NCBI GenBank assembly: GCA_002309765.1
Contig: DBXY01000019.1
Location: 12,930-76,929, forward strand
Length of the DNA stretch: 64,000 nucleotides
Origin: Verrucomicrobia bacterium UBA1200
Lineage (GTDB): Bacteria; Verrucomicrobiota; Kiritimatiellia; RFP12; UBA1067
Direction of reading: 5' to 3'
Shown here: piece by piece, positions 32,564 to 41,637 of the stretch
Layout of the letters: every line of letters begins with the position of its first letter
Numbering within the stretch: position 1 is the first letter of the stretch
Translations under genes and position numbers: made by a program
Notes under the pieces: model-generated
The model's database searches: none
Seen by the model: the letters and a program-made list of their open reading frames with translations, nothing else
Told to the model about the DNA's origin: nothing

Positions 32564-35320
32564 TTAATCCTGTTTGGTAATCCATGCCAGCGGAAGTACC
32601 GACATCGCGAGGCACAGCCCGGCGGCGAATAAGGTTCCGCGCAGCACCATCGCCCACGGGATGTCCAGCGTTACCGGCAGCCCGGCGTTCAATGACCAGC
32701 GGGTTAGCGCGGTAAAGGACCATCCCACCAGCCCGCCGAAAAAGAGGCTCAACGCCAGCGAACAGAGGATGATCAGCGCTGCCTCGCCGAAGAAAAGCGC
32801 CGCCAACTGGCCTCGGGTCATGCCGATTGCCCGGAAAGTGCGGATTTCTTGTTTGGAGCTTTGCGCGGAGGCGATTAACAAAGCGATAATTCCTGTGGAG
32901 GTAACCACCAGCGACCAGAACGGGATCCGCGCCATCGTGCCGAGTATGTCGTTGCCGTGGGCGATGGTACCGTCGGCGATTTCATCGCGATGGTGGACTT
33001 TGATCGAGCAGCTGCCGTCGTCTTTGACCGCAGACCGGATGCGCGAATCCAGCCGCACGGAGGCTTGTAAGGGATGTAAAGCGCTTTCCTCGGCATCAAG
33101 GTTCAGCCACAGGAAGTTTACGCGGTCACGGTTGCCGGTGAACCGCCGCGCCGTTGTTTCCGAGGTGAAGCACATCCCCATCGTGCGGCCGCCGCCACCC
33201 CGCCGTTGCGCGGAACCGTCAAGTCGTCCGAACAGTGTGCGCACCTGCGCGCGGGAGGTTACCATGTGCCAGTTTAACTCCACCACGCCCGCGATTTTAA
33301 GCGGTTCACCGTCGGACAGTTGCAATTCATCGCCAAGATGCAATCCGGTCAGCCGCGATAGCATCGCGGGGATAATGCAGCCGTTGCCGTCGCGCAAGGC
33401 GGCTACCGCTTCGTCTCTGTTTCCCTCTGCCAAACGTAGCCGCATTAACGGATGTTCGCCTCCGAACGCGGCGTCGGGATCTACGCCGAACACCAGTATC
33501 AATCCCCCCCCGCGTTCCGTCCCCGCCAGCGGGAACTGCGAGCATTCGATGGGCAGTGCCCGGTGGTTGTCCACGCCTTTCACTGTGCTCACCGCTTCGG
33601 CTTGCGTCCGTGACAACCCCGACGGCAGGGCGGAGACAATCACGTCCGGCCATTCCGGGCTGGGAGTGTAGCATGACATCAGCGTTCCGCCCCAAATGCG
33701 GATGGCTATGAATCCGCCCAATCCCAGCGTGAGCGTTAGCAGGGTGCCCAAAGCCCGTCCGGGATCGCGGCTGACCCGGCGCGACAAAATTCTCCAATCC
33801 AGCCCCAGCAGTGCGCTGATTGGCTTAAGAAAAATCGCCTCAATCAGCCGCATCGCCGGATGGATGCATAGCAGAAACCCGGCGATGAAACACGGGATGC
33901 CGACTGCGATCATTAATATTTTCAACAGTTGGCAGTCCAGATTTAACCCGTTGGCGAACAGCGGCAACGGTAACAACAGTAACAGCCCGACCGCGGTTTT
34001 GAATGGCGAGACCGGACGGTTGCGGGTAATGTCTCCTCCCACCGCTTCAAGCGGGCGTACCCGGATGGATTGGACAGCGGGCGCTACCACCGCGAAGGTG
34101 CCCACCAGTAATGCCAACAGCGCGGTGAATACCGGAGTCTGCCACCCCGGCGCGATTAGGCGAGGCAACTCGCTGCCCGGCGGTTCAGTGAGCAGGAAGA
34201 TCTGTAACGCGCCGCAACCCAACGCCAATCCAAGCATCCACCCCGCCAACAACAGCAGCGCGGTTTCGGCCAACAACAGCCGCAAGACGCCGCTGCGGGT
34301 CATTCCGGCGCAACGCAACTCGGCGATTCGTTTGCGGCGCAACGTTAGTCCGATGGTCAATACCGTGCCGAGCATGCAGGCGGCGGTAATCAGCGCCAAC
34401 GATAATGACAGCGGCAGCGATTGCATCAACTGATTAACGGTGTCGTTGCGGAATTGCGCCGCCACCGCCGCGCAGGTACCAAGCCGGCAGTCATCCGCCT
34501 CCGGAATTTCGTCCAACAGCAAACCCAGTTCCGCCGGATTTTTCCCCGTCGCGGTTTTCACCAATAGCAGGTTGGGGGAGAGGTCGGCGGTCGGGTTAAG
34601 TCGTTCGAACTCCCGCATCGCGGCCTCTGTGGTGTAAAGAGTAGGGAACTCCATTACTTTGGAGCTGGAGTCGAAGAACCCCACCACGGTTAGCGTGAGC
34701 ATTCCTTCGCGCAGCATCAGCGGGATAGGGGACCCCAGCTCCGGTTTCGGGACGCGCCGCCCGAACAGACTCAAACTCGCCGCCACTTCCAGCGTTCCGG
34801 GTTTGGGCAACCGCCCCTCCGTCACTCCTCCCGCAAAGGGGCTCCCGGATTCCGGTAAAACCGCCATCGCGCCCATCATCGGCGGGCCTTGCAGCACCCT
34901 TCCGCCCGGCCGCATATCCATGTTCACCGGATGCACGCTCAAAGCGCAGGTTCGTTCCACCAACGGGGAGAGGTCGATTTCGTCCAGCAGGTCGTCCGGT
35001 AGCGGACGGGATTCGCCGCTGCTTCGGCGGCCCATCGTCGCGCCCGCCGTGGCGCGGTCCAGCCCGGTACGCTTAACCGGGGTTTGCGGTTTTCCGCCGG
35101 ACGGGGGCGGTCCGCCGAAACCGCGCATCGGAGCACCGGCGATCCATGCCGTCCACGGCGCGGCGGCGCGTTCCGCCGCCGCCAACCCCTGGGAGATCGC
35201 GGTGTAGGTTAGACCCAAATGCCAGGCGAGTAGCCCCACTGCCGCCGCGACGCCGATAACCGCCGTGATGAGCCTTGCCCGCTCGTGAAGAATACTGCGG
35301 AAAACCAGACGAAAAACCAT
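32564..35320 (-). CDS. FtsX/MacB-like ABC transporter permease
   Basis: The 918-residue protein has an N-terminal signal-anchor helix, a large periplasmic region, a block of helices with an FtsX-type core (LTLRRKRIAELRCAGMTRSGVLRLLLAETALL), a second periplasmic region and a final helical block with QEIRTFRAIGMTRGQLAALF. This duplicated FtsX organisation is typical of LolCE- or MacB-type complexes that move lipids, lipoproteins or peptides. Pro/Gly-rich stretches in the first periplasmic part (RGFGGPPPSGGKPQTP) are unusual. The cognate ATPase lies directly upstream, separated by ten bases, so both form one transporter. Confidence 0.85.
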   Translation of the reverse strand: MVFRLVFRSILHERARLITAVIGVAAAVGLLAWHLGLTYTAISQGLAAAERAAAPWTAWIAGAPMRGFGGPPPSGGKPQTPVKRTGLDRATAGATMGRRSSGESRPLPDDLLDEIDLSPLVERTCALSVHPVNMDMRPGGRVLQGPPMMGAMAVLPESGSPFAGGVTEGRLPKPGTLEVAASLSLFGRRVPKPELGSPIPLMLREGMLTLTVVGFFDSSSKVMEFPTLYTTEAAMREFERLNPTADLSPNLLLVKTATGKNPAELGLLLDEIPEADDCRLGTCAAVAAQFRNDTVNQLMQSLPLSLSLALITAACMLGTVLTIGLTLRRKRIAELRCAGMTRSGVLRLLLAETALLLLAGWMLGLALGCGALQIFLLTEPPGSELPRLIAPGWQTPVFTALLALLVGTFAVVAPAVQSIRVRPLEAVGGDITRNRPVSPFKTAVGLLLLLPLPLFANGLNLDCQLLKILMIAVGIPCFIAGFLLCIHPAMRLIEAIFLKPISALLGLDWRILSRRVSRDPGRALGTLLTLTLGLGGFIAIRIWGGTLMSCYTPSPEWPDVIVSALPSGLSRTQAEAVSTVKGVDNHRALPIECSQFPLAGTERGGGLILVFGVDPDAAFGGEHPLMRLRLAEGNRDEAVAALRDGNGCIIPAMLSRLTGLHLGDELQLSDGEPLKIAGVVELNWHMVTSRAQVRTLFGRLDGSAQRRGGGGRTMGMCFTSETTARRFTGNRDRVNFLWLNLDAEESALHPLQASVRLDSRIRSAVKDDGSCSIKVHHRDEIADGTIAHGNDILGTMARIPFWSLVVTSTGIIALLIASAQSSKQEIRTFRAIGMTRGQLAALFFGEAALIILCSLALSLFFGGLVGWSFTALTRWSLNAGLPVTLDIPWAMVLRGTLFAAGLCLAMSVLPLAWITKQD

Positions 35321-35330
35321 AATCCACCCG

Positions 35331-36080
35331 CTACCTGCCCATCGCGGCTAAATAGTGTTTAGCGACCTGTTCCGCGCTATTGCCGGTGTCAAAAGCGTCC
35401 ATGAACCGCCCGTCCCGCAACAGCCGCACCCGCTGGGCCGCCGCCGCTACCACCGGATCGTGGCTTACCATCAGGATGGTGTAACCCTTGTCGCGGTTGA
35501 GCTGGCGGAGCAGATCGCAAAATTCGCGGGCGGCCGGAGAATCGAGGTTGCCGGTCGGTTCGTCCGCCAACACCACGGCCGGGTTCCCTGCCAGTGCCCG
35601 GGCGATGGCCACGCGCTGACGCTCGCCGCCGCTGAGCTTGGCGGGCAGATGGCGGCGACGTTTTTCCAACCCCAGCGCCGTTATCAGCTCATCCACGCGG
35701 GCGCGGTGTTCCCGCTCGCTCTTGTCCAGCAACAGCGGCAACGCCACATTCTCTTCCGCGGTCAATGTCGGAATCAGATTGAAGTCTTGGAATATCAACC
35801 CGATCCGCCGCCGACGGAACAGGGTTAACTGCCGGTCGTTCATTGCGGTAACCGATTCGCCGCCAATGGTGATTTCCCCCCGGTCGGCGGTGAGCAGTCC
35901 GGCCAACAGGTGCAGCAGGGTGCTTTTGCCGGAGCCGCTTGGACCCATGACCGCCTCGAAAGCGCCGTCGGTCAGTTCAAAGGATAGGTCTTTTATTACC
36001 TCAACGTAACCGTCGCCCAGACGGAATGATTTGCACAACCCATGCGCCGACAGCGCCACTTTGCCCTCGTTGCCGTACAT
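35331..36080 (-). CDS. LolD/MacB-type ABC transporter ATP-binding protein
   Basis: The 249-residue ATPase has Walker A GPSGSGKST, Q-loop context IFQDFNLIPTLTAEENV, signature LSGGERQRVAIARALAG, Walker B VVLADEPTGNLD and switch MVSHDP. The DEPTGNLD form is typical of ATPases partnering FtsX-type permeases. It begins 15 bases downstream of a prepilin-like gene and is followed by its permease. The cargo is unknown. Confidence 0.95.
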   Translation of the reverse strand: MYGNEGKVALSAHGLCKSFRLGDGYVEVIKDLSFELTDGAFEAVMGPSGSGKSTLLHLLAGLLTADRGEITIGGESVTAMNDRQLTLFRRRRIGLIFQDFNLIPTLTAEENVALPLLLDKSEREHRARVDELITALGLEKRRRHLPAKLSGGERQRVAIARALAGNPAVVLADEPTGNLDSPAAREFCDLLRQLNRDKGYTILMVSHDPVVAAAAQRVRLLRDGRFMDAFDTGNSAEQVAKHYLAAMGR

Positions 36081-36095
36081 ATTTCGCGTCTTTCG

Positions 36096-37115
36096 TCACG
36101 AAGCCCAGTCGATATTGTACTGGGCGGCGGCGGCGGTGTTGCCCTGCGGATCGATCACCCCGACGAACTCCACCGTGGTACCGGAGTTGCCGCTACCATT
36201 GTTCATCGAGAACACCAGCAGGTAGTTGCGGTAGTAGGTCTTGTCCAGTACCTCGCAACGGGGCGGGGTTTCGAACAGCGCGGTGGTGATGTCGGAGGAG
36301 CGTCCCATTCCGAACACCAGCAAACGCTTGCAGACGCCTTTGGAGAAATAGGTTTCCGGGGTGGAGGCGGACACGCCGCTGACCCCGTTGGTGTTACCGT
36401 AGCTTTGGCCCAGCAGACGATAGATGTCGCTGCAAGTCGCGGGATTCAACACCGCCACCGCCGAACCGTTGGTAAGCACCACGGGGTAGAAGGCGCTCAA
36501 ATCGGCGCGATGCCCCGGTCCGCCGTTACGGGTGGTGAGCGCGGAATTGCTGTCGAGTGTGGCGATGGCGCGGGATTGCGCGGTGGAGAAATTGTGCCGC
36601 AGCACAATCTGGATGCCCATTTCTTTCAGCGAGGCGACCTCGCTGTCTTTCAGGTAGTACATCCCCAGTTTGCCTTGGAGCGTGTCCAAACCTTTGTTGT
36701 TTTCGTGCGCCTCCTCCAGCGGGGTCGCTGCACCGGTGGTAACGCCGGAAGCGTTGTAGGTGACTTCGGATTGCTTGATGCCGCAGTAGATACCGGGGGT
36801 TACGCCGCCGGAACCGTCATACCAGTTGCCGTTCGACCATTCGTAGGTACCCGCCGCGCCGGTAGTGTCACCGCCGCCGCGTTTGACATCGATCAACGAC
36901 TCCAGATAGTTGAACATCCCGGTGCGCTTGTCGGTCATCGCGATCTTGGTGTCGATTGCCCGGTGGATGTTCGCGATGCTGCTCAGGTTGGTTTTGCGGG
37001 CTGCGGCTTTGCGCAGGTCGCCGAATTTGCCCACCGCCACCACGGCGATAATCGCCAATATGGCAACCACCAGCACCAGCTCGATCAGAGTGAAACCTTT
37101 ACTGTTCTTCTTCAC
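36096..37115 (-). CDS. Prepilin-like protein, paralogue of the neighbour at 37152
   Basis: The 339-residue protein starts KKNSKGFTLIELVLVVAI, a canonical prepilin cleavage and methylation motif (cleavage after Gly, Glu at +5). Its C-terminus, with YYRNYLLVFSMNN, VEFVGVIDPQGNT and YNIDW, parallels that of the next gene (YYRQYILVFRLK, AEFAGVLDPEGNT). The two are therefore tandem duplicates despite divergence elsewhere. The globular region contains low-complexity Gly-Asn-Ser loops. It is probably exported through a type II secretion or pilus-like apparatus, perhaps assembled by the ATPases at 56-61 kb, although that link is inference. It is transcribed toward the ABC genes. Confidence 0.88.
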   Translation of the reverse strand: MKKNSKGFTLIELVLVVAILAIIAVVAVGKFGDLRKAAARKTNLSSIANIHRAIDTKIAMTDKRTGMFNYLESLIDVKRGGGDTTGAAGTYEWSNGNWYDGSGGVTPGIYCGIKQSEVTYNASGVTTGAATPLEEAHENNKGLDTLQGKLGMYYLKDSEVASLKEMGIQIVLRHNFSTAQSRAIATLDSNSALTTRNGGPGHRADLSAFYPVVLTNGSAVAVLNPATCSDIYRLLGQSYGNTNGVSGVSASTPETYFSKGVCKRLLVFGMGRSSDITTALFETPPRCEVLDKTYYRNYLLVFSMNNGSGNSGTTVEFVGVIDPQGNTAAAAQYNIDWAS

Positions 37116-37151
37116 GGTAAAAAGCCTTTTTTCCTGTTTGTCACAGCCCCG

Positions 37152-38126
37152 CTATTTCAGCAGATAGCGCGCCTTTCGGATAGTGTTGCCCTCCGGATCC
37201 AGCACTCCGGCGAATTCCGCGGTGACCATCGTGGCCGAACCGCCGCCGCTGGATTTTAGGCGGAAAACCAAAATGTACTGCCGGTAGTACTCGTTGCCCA
37301 GCACTTCGCTGTACGGTGCCGTTTCCAGCCCGCCGCGGGACTTGCCGACCATCGAGCAGTTGCTGCCCAATCCGAAACACAGCAGCGGTCCGCCGGTGGC
37401 GGTAACCTGTTCTTTGGCTTCGGCGTCGGTGTAACCCTGTCCCCAGTTGGCGGTGGGCAGCAAATCCTGCCCGAAATCCTGGTAGATCACCCGGCCGAAA
37501 TCGGTCTTGGGGTTGACCGCCGCGAACACCATCCCGTTGGTCACGGTACGCGCCATGCAGGCGGATAGCGCGGGGTCCAATCCGTCCGCCGCCTGCGGAA
37601 TCGTTCCGTCGTCGCCCTTGCCATAGTGGGCAAAGGGGTAACCGCTGGCATAGGTGTTGTGGCGCATCACGTAGTCCAAACCGATTCGCCGGAACGCCTT
37701 GGCCTCGGCTTCGCTCACCTGGTACAGGCACAACACGCTGCGCAGGTCTTCGTGCAACCCCCGGTTGCGGTCTTCCACCGTGTCGCGGGTGAGCGAACCC
37801 AGATCAACCGGACCGCAATACATCCCGCCGACCGTCACGTCGGAACTGGCGGTGTTGAAGTCGAAACCTTGCTGTCCGGAGTTGTTCGCGGTGCCTTCGT
37901 CGATCAGACTGTCCAGCCGGTTCACGCCTTCTCCGTTGTTCACCGCCAGATAGGTCTCCACGGCCCTTCCGATCGCCTGCTGGTTAGCGATCGATACCTT
38001 GCGCGCCGAGTCCGCCTTAAGCGTGGAAAATTTCGAAACGGCCAGCGATGAAATGATGGTCAGGATGACGATCACCATCACCAGCTCGATCAGCGTGAAA
38101 CCCGATTTACCCTTACAAAAAAACAT
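37152..38126 (-). CDS. Prepilin-like protein, upstream paralogue
   Basis: The 324-residue protein starts FFCKGKSGFTLIELVMVIVI, with a prepilin signal and hydrophobic helix. The mature region includes ANQQAIGRAVETYLAVNNG, typical of pseudopilin alpha-helical stalks, followed by a beta-rich head with cysteines (MYCGPVDLG, LCFGLGSNCSM). It is related to the 36096 gene in its C-terminal third. The gap between the two is only 36 bases, so they form an operon. The intergenic region upstream is shared with uxuA, transcribed in the opposite direction. Confidence 0.88.
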   Translation of the reverse strand: MFFCKGKSGFTLIELVMVIVILTIISSLAVSKFSTLKADSARKVSIANQQAIGRAVETYLAVNNGEGVNRLDSLIDEGTANNSGQQGFDFNTASSDVTVGGMYCGPVDLGSLTRDTVEDRNRGLHEDLRSVLCLYQVSEAEAKAFRRIGLDYVMRHNTYASGYPFAHYGKGDDGTIPQAADGLDPALSACMARTVTNGMVFAAVNPKTDFGRVIYQDFGQDLLPTANWGQGYTDAEAKEQVTATGGPLLCFGLGSNCSMVGKSRGGLETAPYSEVLGNEYYRQYILVFRLKSSGGGSATMVTAEFAGVLDPEGNTIRKARYLLK

Positions 38127-38252
38127 AGCCGTGCCTTCTTTTAAAAAACGCCCCTATGGCGCACTCATTGTAATTGAACGCCTAAAACGTTGCCGCGGTT
38201 CAGAAAAAAGTTTTGCCGTCTGATATTGATCCGGTTCGCGGCCATCCCGCGC

Positions 38253-38281
38253 TTGACTTCCGTTGCGGGATGTTGTAACAT
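38253..38281 (+). promoter_or_regulatory. Putative sigma-70 promoter of uxuA
   Basis: TTGACT (38253-38258) and TAACAT (38276-38281) are separated by 17 bases, ending 22 bases before the start codon. The GGAGGA ribosome site follows. Confidence 0.6.
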
Positions 38282-38303
38282 CCGCGTTGTTTTTGGAGGA
38301 CGC

Positions 38304-39485
38304 ATGAAGCAAGGTTGGAGATGGTTTGGTGTGTCGGACGCGGTGCCACTGCGCGAAATCCGTCAGGCGGGCGTTACCGACGTGGTGACGGCGCTCTACT
38401 CGCGCCGTCCCGGCGAGGTGTGGCCAGTCCGGGAAATCCGGGCGGTACAAAAAATGGTTGCCGCCGCCGGGATGAGTTGGAGCGTGGTGGAGTCGGTACC
38501 GGTGCACGAGGACGTCAAAAAGCACACCGGCGAATGGCGACGTTACATCGCAAATTACCGGCGCACCCTGGAGAACCTTGCAAAATGCGGAATCCGAACG
38601 GTATGCGTGAATTTCATGCCGGCGCTGGACTGGACCCGCACCAACCTCAACTTTGCCCTTCCGGACGGCTCGGAGGTTGAGCTTTACGACGAAGCCGAGG
38701 TGGCGGCGTTCGATCTGTTTGTCCTGAAACGCCCCGGCGCCGAAAAATCCTATCGTACCTCCATCCGCAACCGCGCCCAAAAGCTTTGGTCTGCCGCCAC
38801 ACCCGCCCTCCGCCGCCGCATCGCCAAGTGTATTCTCTACGGATTGCCCGGCACCGTGGACGATCTGACTCCCGCGCAGCTGCTTGCTGTCCTCAGAACC
38901 TATGACGGCATTTCCGAGACGCAGCTCCGCGCCAATATGTACGCTTTCCTGAATGAAATCACCCCGACTCTTGAAGCGGGAAATATGCGGCTGGCGATAC
39001 ACCCGGACGACCCGCCGCATCCGGTTTTCGGTCTTCCCCGGATTTTCTCCACCGCCGCCGATATCCGTGAAATGTGCAGACAATGCCCCTCCCCGTTGGT
39101 GGGGCTGACGCTTTGCACCGGATCGCTGGGTGGCGACCCCAAGTGCGACGAGGTGGCGGTGTTCCGCGAGTTCCATGACCGGGTGCATTTCTGCCATTTC
39201 CGCAACATCGTCCATCTCGCTCCCGGCGTTTTTCGCGAAAGCGAAAGCCACCTGTTCGGCAAAGTGGACATCCCGGCGCTGATGTCCGAGCTGCTCCGGG
39301 AGGAGAAGCTGCGGGGCGAGGAGATTGTGGTGCGTCCCGACCACGGGCGGCTGATGCAGATCGACCGCCACCGCAAGTGTTTTCCCGGATACAGTTACGG
39401 CGGACGGCTGGTGGGACTGGCCGAGCTGCGCGGACTGGAGGCCGGTTTAAAAGCAAGGAGTAACCATGAAAGCAAAAGGCGTTGA
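38304..39485 (+). CDS. uxuA: Mannonate dehydratase
   Basis: UxuA dehydrates D-mannonate to 2-keto-3-deoxygluconate in glucuronate breakdown. The 393-residue protein matches the family in length and order: RWFGVSDAVPLREIRQAGV at the start, VCVNFMPALDWTRTNL, RLAIHPDDPPHPVFGLPRI for metal binding, GLTLCTGSLGGDP, FCHFRNI and PDHGRLM. It is cytosolic and Mn/Fe dependent. ATG 38304 with GGAGGA directly upstream is preferred over the longer frame. It overlaps the following SDR gene by 20 bases, so both are co-translated and supply consecutive steps of uronate catabolism. Confidence 0.96.
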   Translation: MKQGWRWFGVSDAVPLREIRQAGVTDVVTALYSRRPGEVWPVREIRAVQKMVAAAGMSWSVVESVPVHEDVKKHTGEWRRYIANYRRTLENLAKCGIRTVCVNFMPALDWTRTNLNFALPDGSEVELYDEAEVAAFDLFVLKRPGAEKSYRTSIRNRAQKLWSAATPALRRRIAKCILYGLPGTVDDLTPAQLLAVLRTYDGISETQLRANMYAFLNEITPTLEAGNMRLAIHPDDPPHPVFGLPRIFSTAADIREMCRQCPSPLVGLTLCTGSLGGDPKCDEVAVFREFHDRVHFCHFRNIVHLAPGVFRESESHLFGKVDIPALMSELLREEKLRGEEIVVRPDHGRLMQIDRHRKCFPGYSYGGRLVGLAELRGLEAGLKARSNHESKRR

Positions 39486-40299
39486 AGGCAAAGTTTGTGT
39501 GATAACCGGAGCGGCTGGCGTGCTGTGTTCGTCGCTTACCGAAGATTTGCTCCGGCACGGGGCCAAGGTGGCGGTGCTGGATCTGCGGGGTGACGTGGCG
39601 CGCGAGTTCTGCGAAAAGCTTGCCAAAAAGGGTCTGCGCGAGACGCTTCCGGTGGAGGCGGACGTGCTGAACCGCGATTCGCTTGAGGCGGCTAAAAAGG
39701 CGGTGTTGAAAAAGTGGCGGCGCGTGGACGTGCTCATCAACGGCGCGGGCGGCAACCACCCCAAAGGCACTTGCTCGGCGGAACAGTTCACCGAAGGTTG
39801 CGACCTTGCGGACACTTTCTTCGGCCTCACAGCCGAGGGCTTCGAGTTCGTAAATAAGCTCAATCTCGTGGGTACGGTTCTTCCCTGCCAGGTGTTCTGT
39901 AAGGAAATGCTTAAGCGCGGCGGTGCGGTGCTGAACTTCTGCTCGATGGCCGCCTACCAACCCATGACCAAGGTGGCGGCATACGCCGCCGCCAAAGCAG
40001 GAATCATGAACTTCACCTATTGGCTGTCGACCCATCTTGCCCCGATGGGAATCCGCGTGAACGCCATCGCGCCGGGATTTTTCATCACCAACCAAAACCG
40101 CTTCCTGCTGTTGGAGAAGGATGGCAAAACCCTTACCGCTCGCGGGCGCAAGGTGATTGCCAAAACCCCGATGCGCAAGTTCGGCCAACCCTCCGACCTG
40201 CACGGCGCGGCACGGTTCCTGCTCTCGGACGAAGCCTCTTTCATCACCGGCGTGGTACTGCCGGTGGATGGCGGTTTCGTGAGTTATTCCGGCGTCTAG
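39466..40299 (+). CDS. uxuB: SDR-family oxidoreductase, probable D-mannonate oxidoreductase
   Basis: This 277-residue short-chain dehydrogenase has the nucleotide loop TGAAGVLCSSL (a variant of TGxxxGIG), NGAGGNHP, and the catalytic Tyr-x3-Lys as YAAAK preceded by the Ser in FCSMAA. Bacillus-type UxuB proteins are SDR enzymes of this length that interconvert fructuronate and mannonate. Direct overlap with uxuA makes that assignment likely, although sequence alone cannot prove the substrate. The start lies in the uxuA 3' end with AAGGAG upstream. A strong palindromic hairpin lies 22 bases downstream of the stop. Confidence 0.85.
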   Translation: MKAKGVEGKVCVITGAAGVLCSSLTEDLLRHGAKVAVLDLRGDVAREFCEKLAKKGLRETLPVEADVLNRDSLEAAKKAVLKKWRRVDVLINGAGGNHPKGTCSAEQFTEGCDLADTFFGLTAEGFEFVNKLNLVGTVLPCQVFCKEMLKRGGAVLNFCSMAAYQPMTKVAAYAAAKAGIMNFTYWLSTHLAPMGIRVNAIAPGFFITNQNRFLLLEKDGKTLTARGRKVIAKTPMRKFGQPSDLHGAARFLLSDEASFITGVVLPVDGGFVSYSGV

Positions 40300-40321
40300 C
40301 CACAAAGCAATCAAGATGACA

Positions 40322-40368
40322 GGATTAACGGGATCGGCAATACCTATTGGTTACGATCCCGTTAATCC
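40322..40368. terminator. 15-bp perfect hairpin after uxuB, possibly an intergenic repeat
   Basis: GGATTAACGGGATCG (40322-40336) and its exact complement (40354-40368) enclose a 17-base loop. Partial symmetry continues outside the arms (GATGAC on both sides). There is no U-run immediately after it. It may stop transcription from uxuA-uxuB. The sequence style is that of intergenic palindromic repeats seen in many genomes. Confidence 0.6.
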
Positions 40369-40618
40369 CATTGATGACATCCAATAATATAATCCGCAAA
40401 TTTAAGGGGGACAAGGGATACAGCTTGGTTTGTTTAACGTTGTGGAAAATAGCAAGCGTGGTGTCCGTTTTCAAATCGGGTTTCTAAATTCTGCCGATCG
40501 CTGCACTTGTTTCCAAATTGGAGTCCTTAACTTCCGCAACGACAGTATGTCGCCGCTTATAGGTTGGTCTTTCTAATAGTGGCGCATTTTTCGCCGAATG
40601 GTGTCCTTGCTGTCGATA
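40369..40618. other. Noncoding gap with three spaced TGG-TGTCC words
   Basis: No gene is visible here. TGGTGTCCGTT (40459), TGGAGTCCTT (40519) and TGGTGTCCTT (40599) recur at intervals of 60 and 80 bases. They could be remnants of transposon ends or regulatory words. Nothing else stands out. Confidence 0.4.
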
Positions 40619-41551
40619 TCAGTCATCGAATAAGTCGCGCAGCCAACCTGCCCTGCGACCCTCTGCGCGGCGGCGCATATCTATAAGCAGACCGTCGATC
40701 GAGTGGTTTGCGAAGCGAAGGTTGTCCACTTCGTAAATTTTCCCGATGAGTTGCGTCCCCGGAATTGCCGATACCGGGTCGCCCTTGCTACGAATGTTGA
40801 AAATGCGGGAAGCCTTTTCCGCGAGGACATCCTTGGGAATCGATAGCAGGGTTATGCTTGAGATGCCTGCAGCGTTGTATGTGGCGCAGATAAGCTGTTT
40901 TTGTTCCGAAAGTTTCATGGTCGCGTACGCGGCGATGCCTCCGCCGAGCGAGTGCCCTGTGATGGTCAGGTTTGAGTCCGGGAAGGCGCGCCGGACTTCC
41001 GACAGCACCTCTGCCCCGTAGAGATATTGCGCCGGCGTTCCTCCTCCGCTCTGATGGGCATCCACTATCCAATCCTGCATCCAATGCTCGTCTTCTCCGG
41101 GTGAGTTTGATCCCCGGAATGCGATGACAACCTCGCCTTTGTTTTCCGTGTGGGAAATGCGCGCGCCGAATCCGACGCCCCCGACATCTTCCACAAATCC
41201 GGTGTCCGGTTCGTAACGGTAGCGGTCCGCGGGAAGATTCAGGTCTGCGAATTCCTCCTCGGAAAACGGCCGATACCCGTCAGGGAGGGTGGGTTGGACG
41301 CGGTATGCCGCCGCCGCGTGTTCCCCGATGGTGATGAAGCGGTTGTGCTGGGCGGAGTCCAAGTCGTCCCCGAAGGATAACACCTGAGCCCCTGTCCACG
41401 CGACTGCCGATTTCGCGGTCCCCCTTGCGGCGGAGACGGTGTCCACAGACTTGCGGATAACGGCGTTGTCATCGCCGTATCCGGTTTCTAGCAAACGGCA
41501 CCCGCCGGTTGCCGCCAGAGCTATTGCCATAAAAATTGTAAGATGTTTCAT
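40619..41551 (-). CDS. Lipase class 3-like lipoprotein
   Basis: The 310-residue protein has a lipoprotein signal (KHLTIFMAIALAATGGC, Cys lipidated) and an alpha/beta-hydrolase domain of the lipase class 3 type. VVIAFRGSN provides the oxyanion region, LTITGHSLGGGIAAYATMKL the nucleophile Ser, and Asp in RSKGDPVSAIPG and His in FANHSID complete a plausible triad. It is probably an envelope-anchored esterase or phospholipase. Expression may depend on the two direct repeats upstream. Neighbouring minus-strand membrane genes are not obviously related. The GC content is slightly lower than in flanking genes. Confidence 0.8.
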   Translation of the reverse strand: MKHLTIFMAIALAATGGCRLLETGYGDDNAVIRKSVDTVSAARGTAKSAVAWTGAQVLSFGDDLDSAQHNRFITIGEHAAAAYRVQPTLPDGYRPFSEEEFADLNLPADRYRYEPDTGFVEDVGGVGFGARISHTENKGEVVIAFRGSNSPGEDEHWMQDWIVDAHQSGGGTPAQYLYGAEVLSEVRRAFPDSNLTITGHSLGGGIAAYATMKLSEQKQLICATYNAAGISSITLLSIPKDVLAEKASRIFNIRSKGDPVSAIPGTQLIGKIYEVDNLRFANHSIDGLLIDMRRRAEGRRAGWLRDLFDD

Positions 41552-41578
41552 ATCAGAAAATTACATCCTGTTTTGTTT

Positions 41579-41622
41579 AAACGGTTAGTCGTATTGGTTG
41601 ATAGGATAATAACGGTTAGCCG
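41579..41622. repeat. Two 13-bp direct repeats upstream of the lipase-like gene
   Basis: AACGGTTAGTCGT (41579-41591) and AACGGTTAGCCGT (41610-41622) differ at one base and lie 31 bases apart, about three helical turns. The position just upstream of a lipoprotein gene suggests operator sites. Confidence 0.4.
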
Positions 41623-41637
41623 TTTGGCGGCTTCCGT

